From assembly GCF_900115495.1 (NCBI RefSeq), contig NZ_FOWR01000017.1, positions 1 to 64,000 on the forward strand: a DNA stretch of 64,000 nt, given 5' to 3'. A program made the position numbers and the translations under genes. Shown here one piece after another: positions 50,166-59,046 of the stretch. Source of the stretch: Enterovibrio norvegicus DSM 15893. GTDB lineage: Bacteria > Pseudomonadota > Gammaproteobacteria > Enterobacterales > Vibrionaceae. Every line of letters begins with the position of its first letter. Within the stretch, counting starts at the first letter, position 1. The notes below the pieces were generated by a model, which had not been told where the DNA came from, did no database searches, and saw only the letters and a program-made list of their open reading frames with translations.

Positions 50166-51062
50166 ATGGAAATGAAGCAAAAAGACGTTGCTGAACTGCT
50201 TTTACTCGCAGCCTTGTGGGGAGCTTCATTCCTTTTTATTCGATATGCGGTGCCAGATTTTGGTCCCTTTGCGTTGATCATGGTGCGTGTTGTGTTGGCG
50301 TCTGTCCTGTTATTGCCGATATTGATGCTAAGAAAACAGCTACATGAATTTCGTGCGAACTGGTTTCATTCCTGTTGCGTTGGCTTATTCAGTTCGGCAA
50401 TTCCTTTTGTGTTGTTTGCCTTTGCGATGATGAATGTGTCTAGTGGTTTTGCTGCCATTCTTAATACAAGTACGCCGATTTGGGGGGCGATCATCGCTTA
50501 TTTTTGGCTGGGCGACAAACTCACATACACACGCATGACTGGGCTATTTATAGGGGTTGTTGGCGTGATGGTCTTGGTATGGGGCAAGCTTGATTTTGGT
50601 TCAAGTGGGCTAGGGTGGTCTTTGCTGGCTGTCATTGGTGCGACCGTGTTTTATGGCATATCAGCCAGCTATGCAAAACGCTTCCTCAAAGGGGTTCCAC
50701 CTCTTGTCACTGCTGCGGGCAGTCAGATTGGATCTTCCATCGCGCTATTACCCTTGGGTCTTCTATTTTGGCCTGAGGTTAACCCAAGCCAAGCAAGTTG
50801 GATTGCAGCCGTTATTTTGGGGTTTGTGTCAACTGGGTTTGCCTACATCTTATATTTTCGACTGATTGAGCGTGTCGGGCCGACCAATGCGATCACTGTA
50901 ACGTACCTCATTCCTTTGTTCGCGGCGGTATGGGGGTATTTCTTGTTGGATGAGAGCGTCACGCTGAGAATGATTTTAGGTGCTGGCACGATCTTCCTAG
51001 GAACAGCGCTTGCAACGGGGTTGGTCAAGTTCGGTAAACGCACGCCTTCTAAGGAGAGTTAG
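50166..51062 (+). CDS. DMT-superfamily transporter (EamA type)
   Basis: 298 residues with ten predicted membrane helices in two EamA repeats (first ends near residue 135, second begins LGWSLLAVIGATVFYGISASYAKR). LLLLAALWGASFLFIRYAV is the typical start. Probably an exporter of amino acids or other metabolites; the substrate cannot be read. Start ATG follows GAAGAGGGAAAGAAG. Followed by a terminator shared with the MarR gene. Confidence 0.88.
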   Translation: MEMKQKDVAELLLLAALWGASFLFIRYAVPDFGPFALIMVRVVLASVLLLPILMLRKQLHEFRANWFHSCCVGLFSSAIPFVLFAFAMMNVSSGFAAILNTSTPIWGAIIAYFWLGDKLTYTRMTGLFIGVVGVMVLVWGKLDFGSSGLGWSLLAVIGATVFYGISASYAKRFLKGVPPLVTAAGSQIGSSIALLPLGLLFWPEVNPSQASWIAAVILGFVSTGFAYILYFRLIERVGPTNAITVTYLIPLFAAVWGYFLLDESVTLRMILGAGTIFLGTALATGLVKFGKRTPSKES

Positions 51063-51112
51063 GAAGGTTGATTCACGAGCGTTGAATGTTGCGAGTGAAA
51101 AAGAACGATGAT

Positions 51113-51139
51113 GAAAAAAGGCCCTAGGGCCTTTTTTTT
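51113..51139. terminator. Bidirectional intrinsic terminator
   Basis: AAAAAAGGCCCTAGGGCCTTTTTT, a perfect palindrome with A- and T-tracts on either side, between the DMT gene and the leftward MarR gene. Confidence 0.9.
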
Positions 51140-51624
51140 TAATGTGTTTCATCGAACTTGGTAAGAGGGGTAACTTCAAGAAGTGGTGCAGCGTCGATGT
51201 TTTCAGCGTTCATCATTGATGAGATACGCTGTACAGAAGAAATGAGCAGAGATTGTTCCCATTCTTCGAGAGACTGAAAGCGCGAAATAAAGCTTTCCTG
51301 CAAGGGTTTTGGTGCTTGTTGCAGGGCTTGTTGGCCTTCTGGCGTCAAGTGCGCATGGACCTTACGTTTATCCAAGTTGCTTCTTACACGCACAATAAGG
51401 TTACGGCTGGCAAGGCGGTCCAATATTGTGGTCGCGGTTGCCTGGCTCATGTTGGTATGGTTTGAAAGTTGGCGAATAGTCACTTCATCTAATTCGTCAA
51501 TGGCTCTCATTAGTACGAGCTGCGGGCCTGTTAGACCTGCCTCTTTATTTAGCTTTCTTGAGTGCAAATCGATGGCGCGAATGATTTGCCTAAGCGCTAC
51601 CAACACCTCTTCATGCTTCTCCAT
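51139..51624 (-). CDS. MarR-family transcriptional regulator
   Basis: 161 residues. Winged-helix DNA-binding core: AGLTGPQLVLMRAIDEL, then TIRQLSNHTNMSQATATTILDRLASRNLIVR and the wing SNLDKRKVHAHLTPEGQ. Start ATG 51624 has AAAGGAGA upstream at ideal distance; the longer frame is unsupported. MarR proteins are usually repressors relieved by small molecules. The target is unknown; the convergent DMT transporter and the divergent iron operon are the nearest candidates. Confidence 0.9.
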   Translation of the reverse strand: MEKHEEVLVALRQIIRAIDLHSRKLNKEAGLTGPQLVLMRAIDELDEVTIRQLSNHTNMSQATATTILDRLASRNLIVRVRSNLDKRKVHAHLTPEGQQALQQAPKPLQESFISRFQSLEEWEQSLLISSVQRISSMMNAENIDAAPLLEVTPLTKFDETH

Positions 51625-51865
51625 CGAAGCGTCTCCTTTAAACAGCTGTAGGATGTTAAAAATCCGGCGAATTATCTGTTCTATACGTAAATATTTAAAG
51701 GTTTTTTCCGTATTTCTTACCAAACCTTACACATGAGTCGCTGATTATGCGAACTCATTTGGCTTCAATCTCGCTTGTGTCCTAATTTGGTTACGTAGCA
51801 ATTGCATGAGGTATGCAAACTAAGGCGTAAAAGAGTGAGAGGAAAGAGTGAAAACTAAAACTAAA

Positions 51866-51880
51866 TGATATTATTTATCA
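51866..51880 (+). promoter_or_regulatory. Fur box 1
   Basis: TGATATTATTTATCA matches 12 of 14 defined positions of the 7-1-7 Fur consensus TGATAATnATTATCA. It lies just upstream of the -35 element of the imelysin operon. Confidence 0.75.
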
Positions 51881-51887
51881 TTAGCAT

Positions 51888-51916
51888 TTGAAATTAACTG
51901 AGTATGAATGTAATAA
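51888..51916 (+). promoter_or_regulatory. Promoter of the imelysin operon
   Basis: -35 TTGAAA (51888-51893), 17-base spacer, -10 TAATAA (51911-51916). It is flanked by Fur box 1 upstream and overlapped by Fur box 2, the layout of an iron-repressed promoter. Confidence 0.55.
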
Positions 51917-51925
51917 TCGTTATCA
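51911..51925 (+). promoter_or_regulatory. Fur box 2
   Basis: TAATAATCGTTATCA matches 12 of 14 defined positions of TGATAATnATTATCA. It covers the presumed -10 element, so Fur-Fe binding would block transcription. Confidence 0.75.
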
Positions 51926-51967
51926 ATTGCAACAACTGGTAACAATTCACATACTCAAGGAAAGATT

Positions 51968-53224
51968 ATGATGCGCACCCCTTTGGCTTCAGCCTTCTCA
52001 GTTTTGGCATTATCAGCCGTTTCTTTCGCCACTTTTGCCGCCACACCAAAAGCCGTCGTTGAAAACTATGCAGACATTGCTCATGCAACGTTCAGCGACG
52101 CACTTGTCACCTCAAAACAACTGGACAGCGCCATTGATGCGTTGATTGCTAAACCATCAGAAAAAACACTTAACGAAGCACGTCAGGCGTGGCTGGTTTC
52201 TCGTGTGCCTTACCAACAATCGGAAGTGTTTCGTTTTGGTAATGCTGTCGTTGACGATTGGGAAGGGCAGTTGAATGCTTGGCCGTTGGATGAAGGCTTG
52301 ATCGATTACGTTGCGCAAGATTACCAATATGAGCTGGGCAACGCGGGCGCTGTCGCTAACATCGTTTCAAATACTTCATTGAAAATCGGTAGTGAAACGT
52401 TAGACGTAAACACCATTACGCCAGAGCTGCTTGCATCACTGAACGAACTTGGTGGTTCTGAAGCCAACGTTGCAACCGGTTACCACGCCATTGAGTTTTT
52501 GCTTTGGGGTCAGGATCTAAACGGCACAAACCCAGGTGCGGGTGAGCGTCCTTACACAGATTTTGCGTCAGGTGATTCATGTACCAATGGAAACTGTGAC
52601 CGTCGTGCTGACTACCTAAAAGCAGCGTCTGAGCTTCTTATTACTGATCTTACTTGGATGGAGGGCCAGTGGTCTGCCACCCAAGCTGACAATTACCGCG
52701 CGGCACTATTGAACGATTCTGCTCAAAACGGTTTGCGCAAAATGTTGTTTGGCATGGGGTCACTCTCTCTTGGTGAACTTGCTGGTGAGCGCATGAAAGT
52801 CGCACTGGAAGCAAACTCTACGGAAGATGAGCACGATTGTTTTTCAGACAACACACATAATTCACACTTCTACAACGAGCAAGGTATTTACAACGTCATG
52901 ACGGGGACTTACCAGCGTTTAGACGGTGAAAAACTGTCTGGGCCATCGGTGCTTGAGTTAGTGAAAGCGTCTGATCCAAAAGCAGCAGCGATGATCAAAG
53001 CTGATTTTGATAACGCGCGCAGCGAAGTCTTTAAGCTGGTGGAATCTGCAGAGAAAAACAATGTTTACTTTGACCAACTGATTGCTGCAGACAATGCAGA
53101 AGGCAACGCGTTGGTAAATGGCGCCATTGCCGCATTGGTTCAGCAAACACGTAGCATTGAACAAGCAGCGGGCGCGATTGGTATTACCAATCTGAGCCCA
53201 GATACCGCTGATCATCAGTTCTAA
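51968..53224 (+). CDS. Imelysin-family iron-regulated protein (peptidase M75 fold)
   Basis: 418 residues. Signal peptide ending near AFA (residue 24), then an imelysin domain: FSDALVTSKQLDSAIDALI, ARQAWLVSRVPYQQSEVFRF, the conserved GxHxxE as GYHAIE (171-176), and the second helical repeat with a FGMGSLSLGELAGERM block. Related proteins (IrpA, ICMP) are iron-repressed periplasmic or surface proteins of uncertain action; peptidase activity is doubtful. Two Fur boxes precede it, so induction in low iron is expected. Ribosome-binding site AAGGAAAG. A terminator-like hairpin follows before the next gene. Confidence 0.92.
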   Translation: MMRTPLASAFSVLALSAVSFATFAATPKAVVENYADIAHATFSDALVTSKQLDSAIDALIAKPSEKTLNEARQAWLVSRVPYQQSEVFRFGNAVVDDWEGQLNAWPLDEGLIDYVAQDYQYELGNAGAVANIVSNTSLKIGSETLDVNTITPELLASLNELGGSEANVATGYHAIEFLLWGQDLNGTNPGAGERPYTDFASGDSCTNGNCDRRADYLKAASELLITDLTWMEGQWSATQADNYRAALLNDSAQNGLRKMLFGMGSLSLGELAGERMKVALEANSTEDEHDCFSDNTHNSHFYNEQGIYNVMTGTYQRLDGEKLSGPSVLELVKASDPKAAAMIKADFDNARSEVFKLVESAEKNNVYFDQLIAADNAEGNALVNGAIAALVQQTRSIEQAAGAIGITNLSPDTADHQF

Positions 53225-53241
53225 TGTCACCATGCTTATTC

Positions 53242-53267
53242 GAAGCCCCCACATGGGGGCTTTTGGC
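53242..53267 (+). terminator. Terminator-like hairpin inside the iron operon
   Basis: AAGCCCCCA / TGGGGGCTT stem with short loop followed by TTGGCGTTTTT. It lies between the first imelysin gene and the cytochrome gene and probably makes the first gene more abundant than the rest by partial termination. Confidence 0.7.
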
Positions 53268-53374
53268 GTTTTTCTGAATCGATAATTCTGTTTCGTGCTT
53301 TATCGCATTTGGTGTTGCTGAACGGCGACAAAAACAATCAAAGAATACATGTATATTTTCAATTGGACGAAATA

Positions 53375-54754
53375 ATGAAGTATCCGGTACTTAGCCTTTT
53401 AGTGGCGTTCGCCATGCCTTCCTTTGCCGATGATGTTCGTTCTGGTGGCGCGACTACCACATTCAAACAAGGCGCAAATGCCTTTTCGCAACCCGCATCG
53501 AATCTTCCTTTATCCGAACGCATCGATTTCAGTGTTGGGAACAGCTTTTTTAGAAACCCTTGGGTGAGTGCACCCGCATCAACAGATGCGAGAGATGGTC
53601 TTGGTCCGCTTTTCAATACCAACGGTTGTCAAAACTGTCATATCAAAGATGGGCGCGGTCATTTACCCGAAGCGGGGGATGATAATGCGGTTTCTATGCT
53701 CATCCGCTTAAGCATTCCCGCGATGACGGCGGAACAGCAAAAACAATTGATCATGGATGGAAACATTCCTGAACCCAATTATGGTGGCCAACTACAAGAT
53801 TTTGCGTTGCCGGGCGTTGAACCCGAAGCAAAGGTCAATATTCATTTTGAAACGCACGTAGAAACCTTTACGGATGGCACCGAAGTAACGTTGCGAAAGC
53901 CCATCATCGTGCTGTCTGATTTGCATTACGGCGACATGCACCCTGACACAGAAATGTCGTTGAGGATCGCACCGCCAATGATTGGGCTCGGGCTGCTTGA
54001 GGCTGTGCCAGCATCGCAACTTACCGCAATTGCCGAAAAGCAGACGAAAGCGAACCGAGGCATCTCAGGGCGTGTAAACAGGGTTTGGGATATCAAGAAG
54101 AATGCATCCGTCATAGGCCGATTTGGCTGGAAAGCAGGTCAGCCCACGTTAATGCAGCAAAACGCGGCAGCTTTTAACGGTGACTTAGGCTTAACAAGTC
54201 ATCTTTTTTCAGTCGAAAACTGCACTTCTTCTCAGTCTTCCTGCGATACCTTACCCAACGGTGGTAAGCCTGAGGTTTCTGAAAAGATTCTGAATTTTGT
54301 GGAATTTTATAGTCAGCACCTTGCTGTGCCAGCGCGTCGGAATATCGACGACCCGCAAGTAATGGCCGGTGAAACGCTGTTCGCCGAAGCGGATTGTGGA
54401 AGCTGTCACCAGACAAGCCTTAAGACAGCATCCATTGAAGGTCGTCCCGCGTTGAGCAACCAAACCATTCATCCTTATACCGATCTTCTTTTGCATGACA
54501 TGGGAGAGGGGTTAGCAGACAACCGGAATGAATTTATCGCGAACGGACAAGAGTGGCGTACCGCACCTCTATGGGGTTTAGGTTATACGCAAGAGGTGAA
54601 TGGGCACACCCACTATTTGCATGATGGTCGAGCGCGAAACGCGTTAGAAGCTGTGTTATGGCATGGTGGAGAGGCGAAAGCCAGTAAGCAACGTGTACTG
54701 AAAATGAACAAACAAGAACGAGAAGCACTGGTTGCTTTCCTTAATTCTATGTAG
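53375..54754 (+). CDS. Di-haem cytochrome c, DHOR/COG3488 thiol-oxidoreductase family
   Basis: 459 residues. Signal peptide to about residue 18 (ending SFA), then two c-type haem motifs, CQNCH (85-89) and CGSCH (341-345), as in the di-haem oxidoreductase family that resembles cytochrome c peroxidase. Other family marks are DGLGPLFNTNGCQNCH and HDMGEGLADNR, and AALWGLG-like APLWGLGYTQEV. It would sit in the periplasm and pass electrons; a ferric-reductase or oxidase role in iron uptake is inference from its neighbours. Start ATG 53375 gives the signal peptide at once. The next gene lies nine bases on. Confidence 0.9.
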   Translation: MKYPVLSLLVAFAMPSFADDVRSGGATTTFKQGANAFSQPASNLPLSERIDFSVGNSFFRNPWVSAPASTDARDGLGPLFNTNGCQNCHIKDGRGHLPEAGDDNAVSMLIRLSIPAMTAEQQKQLIMDGNIPEPNYGGQLQDFALPGVEPEAKVNIHFETHVETFTDGTEVTLRKPIIVLSDLHYGDMHPDTEMSLRIAPPMIGLGLLEAVPASQLTAIAEKQTKANRGISGRVNRVWDIKKNASVIGRFGWKAGQPTLMQQNAAAFNGDLGLTSHLFSVENCTSSQSSCDTLPNGGKPEVSEKILNFVEFYSQHLAVPARRNIDDPQVMAGETLFAEADCGSCHQTSLKTASIEGRPALSNQTIHPYTDLLLHDMGEGLADNRNEFIANGQEWRTAPLWGLGYTQEVNGHTHYLHDGRARNALEAVLWHGGEAKASKQRVLKMNKQEREALVAFLNSM

Positions 54755-54763
54755 GAGAAGACA

Positions 54764-55810
54764 ATGACATTTATATCTACCCCTTCTCGTTATTCAATGG
54801 CAGCTATTTTGGTTACAACGTCACTAATGTCAGGCTGCGATATTGACGCTCCATTCAATATTAAGGTTCCAGTGGCATTTGCTGGCGAAGAAGAACACTC
54901 AATATGGTTGCTGCAAAAGACGCATGCCGCGACGTTTGTTTCTCAAGCAACCGGTTTGTCTTCAGCCGTTGAAAAAGCATGCAGTGCAGGTTCATTGGAC
55001 ACGACGGAGGTGAAATCAGCGTGGGTCGATACGATGAAAGCCTGGATGCCATTGCAAGGTATTGAAACAAGTAATCCTGCAGCCGCTTCGTTAAATTGGC
55101 AAATTCAATTCTACCCAGATAAGAAAAACACGACGGGGCGGAAGATAACGGCATTATTGAAATCAGAAGGCCCATACTCCGCTGAAGCCTTGGCAAAGCA
55201 AAGTGTGTCTGTTCAAGGGGTAGGTGCGCTTGAATGGCTGATTTATGAACCTAAAACAACGGGCGACACAGAAAATAGATGTGCATTGGCACGTGCTGTT
55301 TCTCAGCGTCTTATTCAATCGGCGGAAGGCTTATCCCAAGCTTGGGAACAAGACCCGTGGAAAGATCAGTCAGAGAAAGCACTCAATGCAGCAAGTGTCA
55401 GCATGTTGGCAGGTCAGCTTGATTTCGTGATGAAGAAGTTGTCCTTACCAATGGGTAAGCCGGGCTATCCAAAACCTTTTCAAGCGGAAGCGTGGCGATC
55501 AAAGGTTTCATTGACGCTTATTAAAGACAATGTCGCGGCAATGTATGCGTTATATTTGACTGATCTGGATGTTGTTCTGCGCGCCAAACAAAAAACAGAA
55601 CTGGCAGATAGATTGACCAAGCATTGGCAAGACACGGTGACGAGTGTGCCATCGGGCGATGCACTCAAGCCACTACTAGACACCCCCGAAAATTATCGAT
55701 CATTGATTGGTCTTTCAAATAACCTTGAATACCTGAAGTTGGCTTTATCTGATGAAGTTGGCCCAGCGTTGGGTATGGTGGTTGGGTTTAATTCGACAGA
55801 CGGAGACTAG
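54764..55810 (+). CDS. Second imelysin-family protein, lipoprotein
   Basis: 348 residues with lipobox LMSGC (Cys25). Imelysin fold: WLLQKTHAATFVSQATGL, VKSAWVDTMKAWMPLQGIE, then SVQGVGALEWLIYE at 149-162. The GxHxxE motif of the first imelysin is here GVGALE (152-157), so the histidine is lost. The paralogue may bind a different ligand or act as a partner. GGAGAAG lies upstream, and the gap to the cytochrome gene is nine bases; the DUF1513 gene starts four bases after its stop. Confidence 0.88.
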   Translation: MTFISTPSRYSMAAILVTTSLMSGCDIDAPFNIKVPVAFAGEEEHSIWLLQKTHAATFVSQATGLSSAVEKACSAGSLDTTEVKSAWVDTMKAWMPLQGIETSNPAAASLNWQIQFYPDKKNTTGRKITALLKSEGPYSAEALAKQSVSVQGVGALEWLIYEPKTTGDTENRCALARAVSQRLIQSAEGLSQAWEQDPWKDQSEKALNAASVSMLAGQLDFVMKKLSLPMGKPGYPKPFQAEAWRSKVSLTLIKDNVAAMYALYLTDLDVVLRAKQKTELADRLTKHWQDTVTSVPSGDALKPLLDTPENYRSLIGLSNNLEYLKLALSDEVGPALGMVVGFNSTDGD

Positions 55811-55813
55811 ATC

Positions 55814-56917
55814 TTGGCTTCATCCCCTCACGGCGTCAGCATGAAACGACGCCGCTTTCTTTCCCTTTCCATTGCTGGACTTGTTGTAGGAAGTGGTATT
55901 GCAGGTTACGCAACGTACAAAAAGTGTGAAGACGACAATACGGTAGCCTTTCTTGGCTGTGCGCAAGATGGCAACGACGGCTACGTGTTTACCGGTGCGA
56001 ATGCGCAGGGAGAACCCTGTTACACAGTACCTTTGTCCACCCGTGGTCATGGTGTTGCCATTGACCGTATTCGAGACTTCGCCTTTATTTTTTCGAGACG
56101 ACCAGGTGAGTTCATCACGGTTGTAGAGATCCAAACCGGTAAGTTGCTTTCTACATACAGTGTGTCAGAGCGTTACCACCTCTATGGGCACGGCGTGGTG
56201 GTGGGCGACAAGCTCTACACCAGCGAAGGAGAGCGAACGACAAGCAATGGTGTGATTGGCATTTACCAAATCTGGCAAGATGGCACCCTTGATAGGGTGG
56301 GAGAGCATACAGGCTTCGGGCTTGGGCCTCATGAAATCATGGCGATTGATCATTCCACATTGGCGTTAGCGGTGGGCGGCATTCAAACGCAAGGCCGCGA
56401 GCCATTGAATATCGAGACCATGTCACCGTCATTGGTGTTGATTGACATTCATTTTGGAAAAGTTCTGGGTATTCACACTTTGCCTGACCACCAAATGAGT
56501 ATTCGACATTTGGCCATGTCGACAAAAGGGGAAATAGTCACGGCGCAACAATACAGAGGCAGCAAAGATGATGTCCAACCTTTGCTCGCGATTCGCCGAT
56601 TAAGTGGTGAGTATCAACAACTTGTCGCCACAACTGAACAGTGGAGCCGTTTTAATCAATACATCGGCAGTGTGGCGTGTACAGAATCACAGATTGTGGC
56701 GACCTCACCTCGCGGCAATTGTTATGGAATTTGGAACATTGAATCCGGTGAATTGGAAGAGCTTGGCCCCTTGTTGGATGCATCGGGAGCAGCCGCAAAG
56801 CCAGATAGATTCGCGCTTAGCGCCGGAAGTGGTAGATTAGTAATACAGAATGTACAAAAAAACATTGAATTTCAGACATCTGAGGTTCATTGGGATAATC
56901 ATTGGGTAATGCTTTAG
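55814..56917 (+). CDS. DUF1513 protein with twin-arginine-like signal
   Basis: 367 residues. Twin-arginine-type leader MKRRRFLSLSIAGLVVGSGIAG, then a beta-propeller-like DUF1513 domain (LSTRGHGVAIDRIRDFAFIFSRRPGEF, HLYGHGVVVGDKLYTSE, GFGLGPHEIMAIDHSTLALAVGGI). Family members lie next to imelysin and COG3488 genes in many bacteria; function unknown. Start TTG 55814 has GGAG eight bases upstream; ATG 55841, which begins the Arg-Arg signal, is the alternative. Last gene of the operon. Confidence 0.85.
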   Translation: MASSPHGVSMKRRRFLSLSIAGLVVGSGIAGYATYKKCEDDNTVAFLGCAQDGNDGYVFTGANAQGEPCYTVPLSTRGHGVAIDRIRDFAFIFSRRPGEFITVVEIQTGKLLSTYSVSERYHLYGHGVVVGDKLYTSEGERTTSNGVIGIYQIWQDGTLDRVGEHTGFGLGPHEIMAIDHSTLALAVGGIQTQGREPLNIETMSPSLVLIDIHFGKVLGIHTLPDHQMSIRHLAMSTKGEIVTAQQYRGSKDDVQPLLAIRRLSGEYQQLVATTEQWSRFNQYIGSVACTESQIVATSPRGNCYGIWNIESGELEELGPLLDASGAAAKPDRFALSAGSGRLVIQNVQKNIEFQTSEVHWDNHWVML

Positions 56918-57018
56918 AATGACGCTTTTCTAACTCTTTGTTTTGAAAGATTCATAAAAAATCCGATAACGAAAATTGTGACGTTTGCCATACTATGATC
57001 TCTAAATGGAGGTGGTGC

Positions 57019-58665
57019 ATGGTTTTCGCTCGCATGCTTTTTAAGACACTACTGGTTTTCGCTTTGCTCCCTCTTCCAGTGTGGGCAAATGTAGGCAATG
57101 TTGAGCCAAACAAACCGTCTGAAAATGCAATTACATGGATACAACAAGCTGAAGCTGAATCGGGTGTAGTGACCTACACCCAAGATTTGGCGATGATCTA
57201 CGAGTACTTTTCTTTTTCCCCAATTTGGCACGATTACCGTGCCAAAGATGAGCTCGAAACGCAGATCAATATCATTTCATTAGCTGGGATCAGTCAAGAA
57301 TTTGAGTGGCGTGCTGTGCTGCTCAGAGAATTGAGAGTGAGTGGCGATTGGCGCGCCTATGACGTGTTCGCAACAGACAGTCTACTTGCGTTGATTAGCT
57401 ACAACTCCCAAGTGCCTTTGCACGGCAAAAGCTGGTTCTTCGGTACGGACATTAACGACACATTCCCCTCACCAACAAAAACGCAGACCACAAACCTTTT
57501 GATGGCAGCTAGCCGCAATGCACTTTATGACTATGCGTTTTCGTTGCGTCCTGAAACATCACAGTACCGTGAAATGGCAAAAGCCATCGTGGCATTGCAA
57601 GATGAAAACACCAGCTACTGGCCTAAGTTTACTCAGCGTGGGTTGATCAAACACGGTAACAAGCTGGTGGACTCGGATAGCTTGATCACGAGCTTAGAGC
57701 GTCACGGTGTATTAAGCACAGAAGAAGCACAACGCTTAAAACTCAAGCATGTAGGTTTCTATAATGCGGTGATGGTGCAAGCGGTGAAGCGCTTCCAACA
57801 AAGCCACGGCCTAAAAACTGATGGCGTGATTGGCAACAAGACCCGTTATTGGTTGAATAAGTCCGTTGATAATCGCATTCAGATCCTTGCGCTGAATATG
57901 GAACGTTTGCGGCTGTGGCCAACAGGGCGCGATCGCATTTTGCTGGTCAACATCCCAAATTACGAAATGGAATTGTGGATGGATAAACAGCTGATTCTCG
58001 ACAGTAAAGTGGTGGTGGGAAGACCAAGTCGCCGCACGCCATTGTTCACATCACGTTTGGATTCCGTGGTTTTCAATCCTCATTGGAATGTGCCTGTGAC
58101 CATCATGCGCAAAGACATTTTGCCTAAAGTCAGTGTGGATAATGATTACCTGTCCAAACACAGCTATACCGTGTTAAGCAGCTGGTCTAACGGTGAAGTG
58201 ATTCCACCTGATTCGATTGATTGGGAAACGGTAACACCCAACAATTTCCCGTATCGACTACAGCAATCGCCGGGTAACTTTAACGCGTTAGGTCGCTACA
58301 AATTTAATACGCCGAATGGTAACGCGATTTACCTTCACGATACGCCTGCTAAAGGTTTGTTTAATCGCGCAAGCCGAGCATTCAGTTCAGGGTGTATTCG
58401 TGTTCAAAAAGCGGAGGTGTTGGCTGAGGTGTTGTTAGATAAATCAGGCCTTGAAATGGGTGACTACGATTACTACCGTAAAACCCCCAAGACCAAGTGG
58501 GTTACGCTACGCAAGAAGATTAGCGTGCACACGATCTATCAAACCGCATGGGTGAACGAGGACGGTGAAGTGCAATTCCGTGATGATGTGTATGATTACG
58601 ACGCTCGACCAAAGCGTACTATCGATCCATCAGCGTCTTTAACGGCGAGCACAAATCAATCGTAA
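57019..58665 (+). CDS. ldtD: L,D-transpeptidase LdtD (YcbB-like)
   Basis: 548 residues. Makes 3-3 crosslinks in peptidoglycan in the periplasm. Signal peptide MVFARMLFKTLLVFALLPLPVWA, N-terminal scaffold, peptidoglycan-binding domain (about 247-282, AVKRFQQSHGLKTDGVIGNKT), YkuD catalytic domain with His440 in IYLHDTP and catalytic Cys459 in AFSSGCIRV. ATG 57019 is preferred because GGAGG stands seven bases before it; an in-frame ATG eight codons upstream has no site. In E. coli ycbB is followed by mepK and gloC as here. Confidence 0.93.
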   Translation: MVFARMLFKTLLVFALLPLPVWANVGNVEPNKPSENAITWIQQAEAESGVVTYTQDLAMIYEYFSFSPIWHDYRAKDELETQINIISLAGISQEFEWRAVLLRELRVSGDWRAYDVFATDSLLALISYNSQVPLHGKSWFFGTDINDTFPSPTKTQTTNLLMAASRNALYDYAFSLRPETSQYREMAKAIVALQDENTSYWPKFTQRGLIKHGNKLVDSDSLITSLERHGVLSTEEAQRLKLKHVGFYNAVMVQAVKRFQQSHGLKTDGVIGNKTRYWLNKSVDNRIQILALNMERLRLWPTGRDRILLVNIPNYEMELWMDKQLILDSKVVVGRPSRRTPLFTSRLDSVVFNPHWNVPVTIMRKDILPKVSVDNDYLSKHSYTVLSSWSNGEVIPPDSIDWETVTPNNFPYRLQQSPGNFNALGRYKFNTPNGNAIYLHDTPAKGLFNRASRAFSSGCIRVQKAEVLAEVLLDKSGLEMGDYDYYRKTPKTKWVTLRKKISVHTIYQTAWVNEDGEVQFRDDVYDYDARPKRTIDPSASLTASTNQS

Positions 58666-58729
58666 TGGCTGAGTTTTGACGAGCTAGATTCTTAAAAGGA
58701 TCGGGTATCTACAAAACAGATAAATGATT

Positions 58730-58770
58730 TAAAGCGCAGTGATGACACTTCTCATCACTGCGCTTTTTTG
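58730..58770 (+). terminator. Intrinsic terminator after ldtD
   Basis: AAGCGCAGTGATGA / CATCACTGCGCTT stem followed by TTTTTT. Confidence 0.9.
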
Positions 58771-59046
58771 TGGCAATAAGGGCGTGTGATCGGGTGGAAA
58801 TATGCTCAAGGCAACACAATTGCATATTTTTACACTTTACTGACAATGATAAAAAGTGATGATAAATCATCATGAAACGCTGCTATTTACAGCGATTGAC
58901 TCACTAAAGATACACGTACGAGTTTGATTCCTTCCCTCTCTCCCGTTAGATTTCACGGTGTTTCGAGAGTCTTTCTTAAACAAAGGCGTGTTTCGCTAGT
59001 CGTTCGGACTCTTTTTATAAGATTTACCTTTGGGAAGTTGTAACTT
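58771..59046. other. mepK upstream region
   Basis: It contains a perfect 7-base inverted repeat TGATGAT-AA-ATCATCA at 58857-58872 that could be an operator. No other gene-like feature. The region probably carries the mepK promoter. Confidence 0.5.

Larger units (their letters stand above)
51625..51967. other. Regulatory region between marR-like gene and the iron operon
   Basis: 343 bases without a gene. The right half carries two Fur boxes and a sigma-70-type promoter for the imelysin operon (separate entries). The left half, upstream of the MarR gene, shows no clear operator. Confidence 0.6.

Noticed and set aside
51139-51624. MarR gene as direct regulator of the imelysin operon
   Set aside because: It is divergent from the operon, but the readable sites there are Fur boxes, and no MarR-type palindrome stands out; kept only as a possibility.
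58857-58872. Fur box before mepK
   Set aside because: The inverted repeat matches the Fur consensus at too few positions in its right half.
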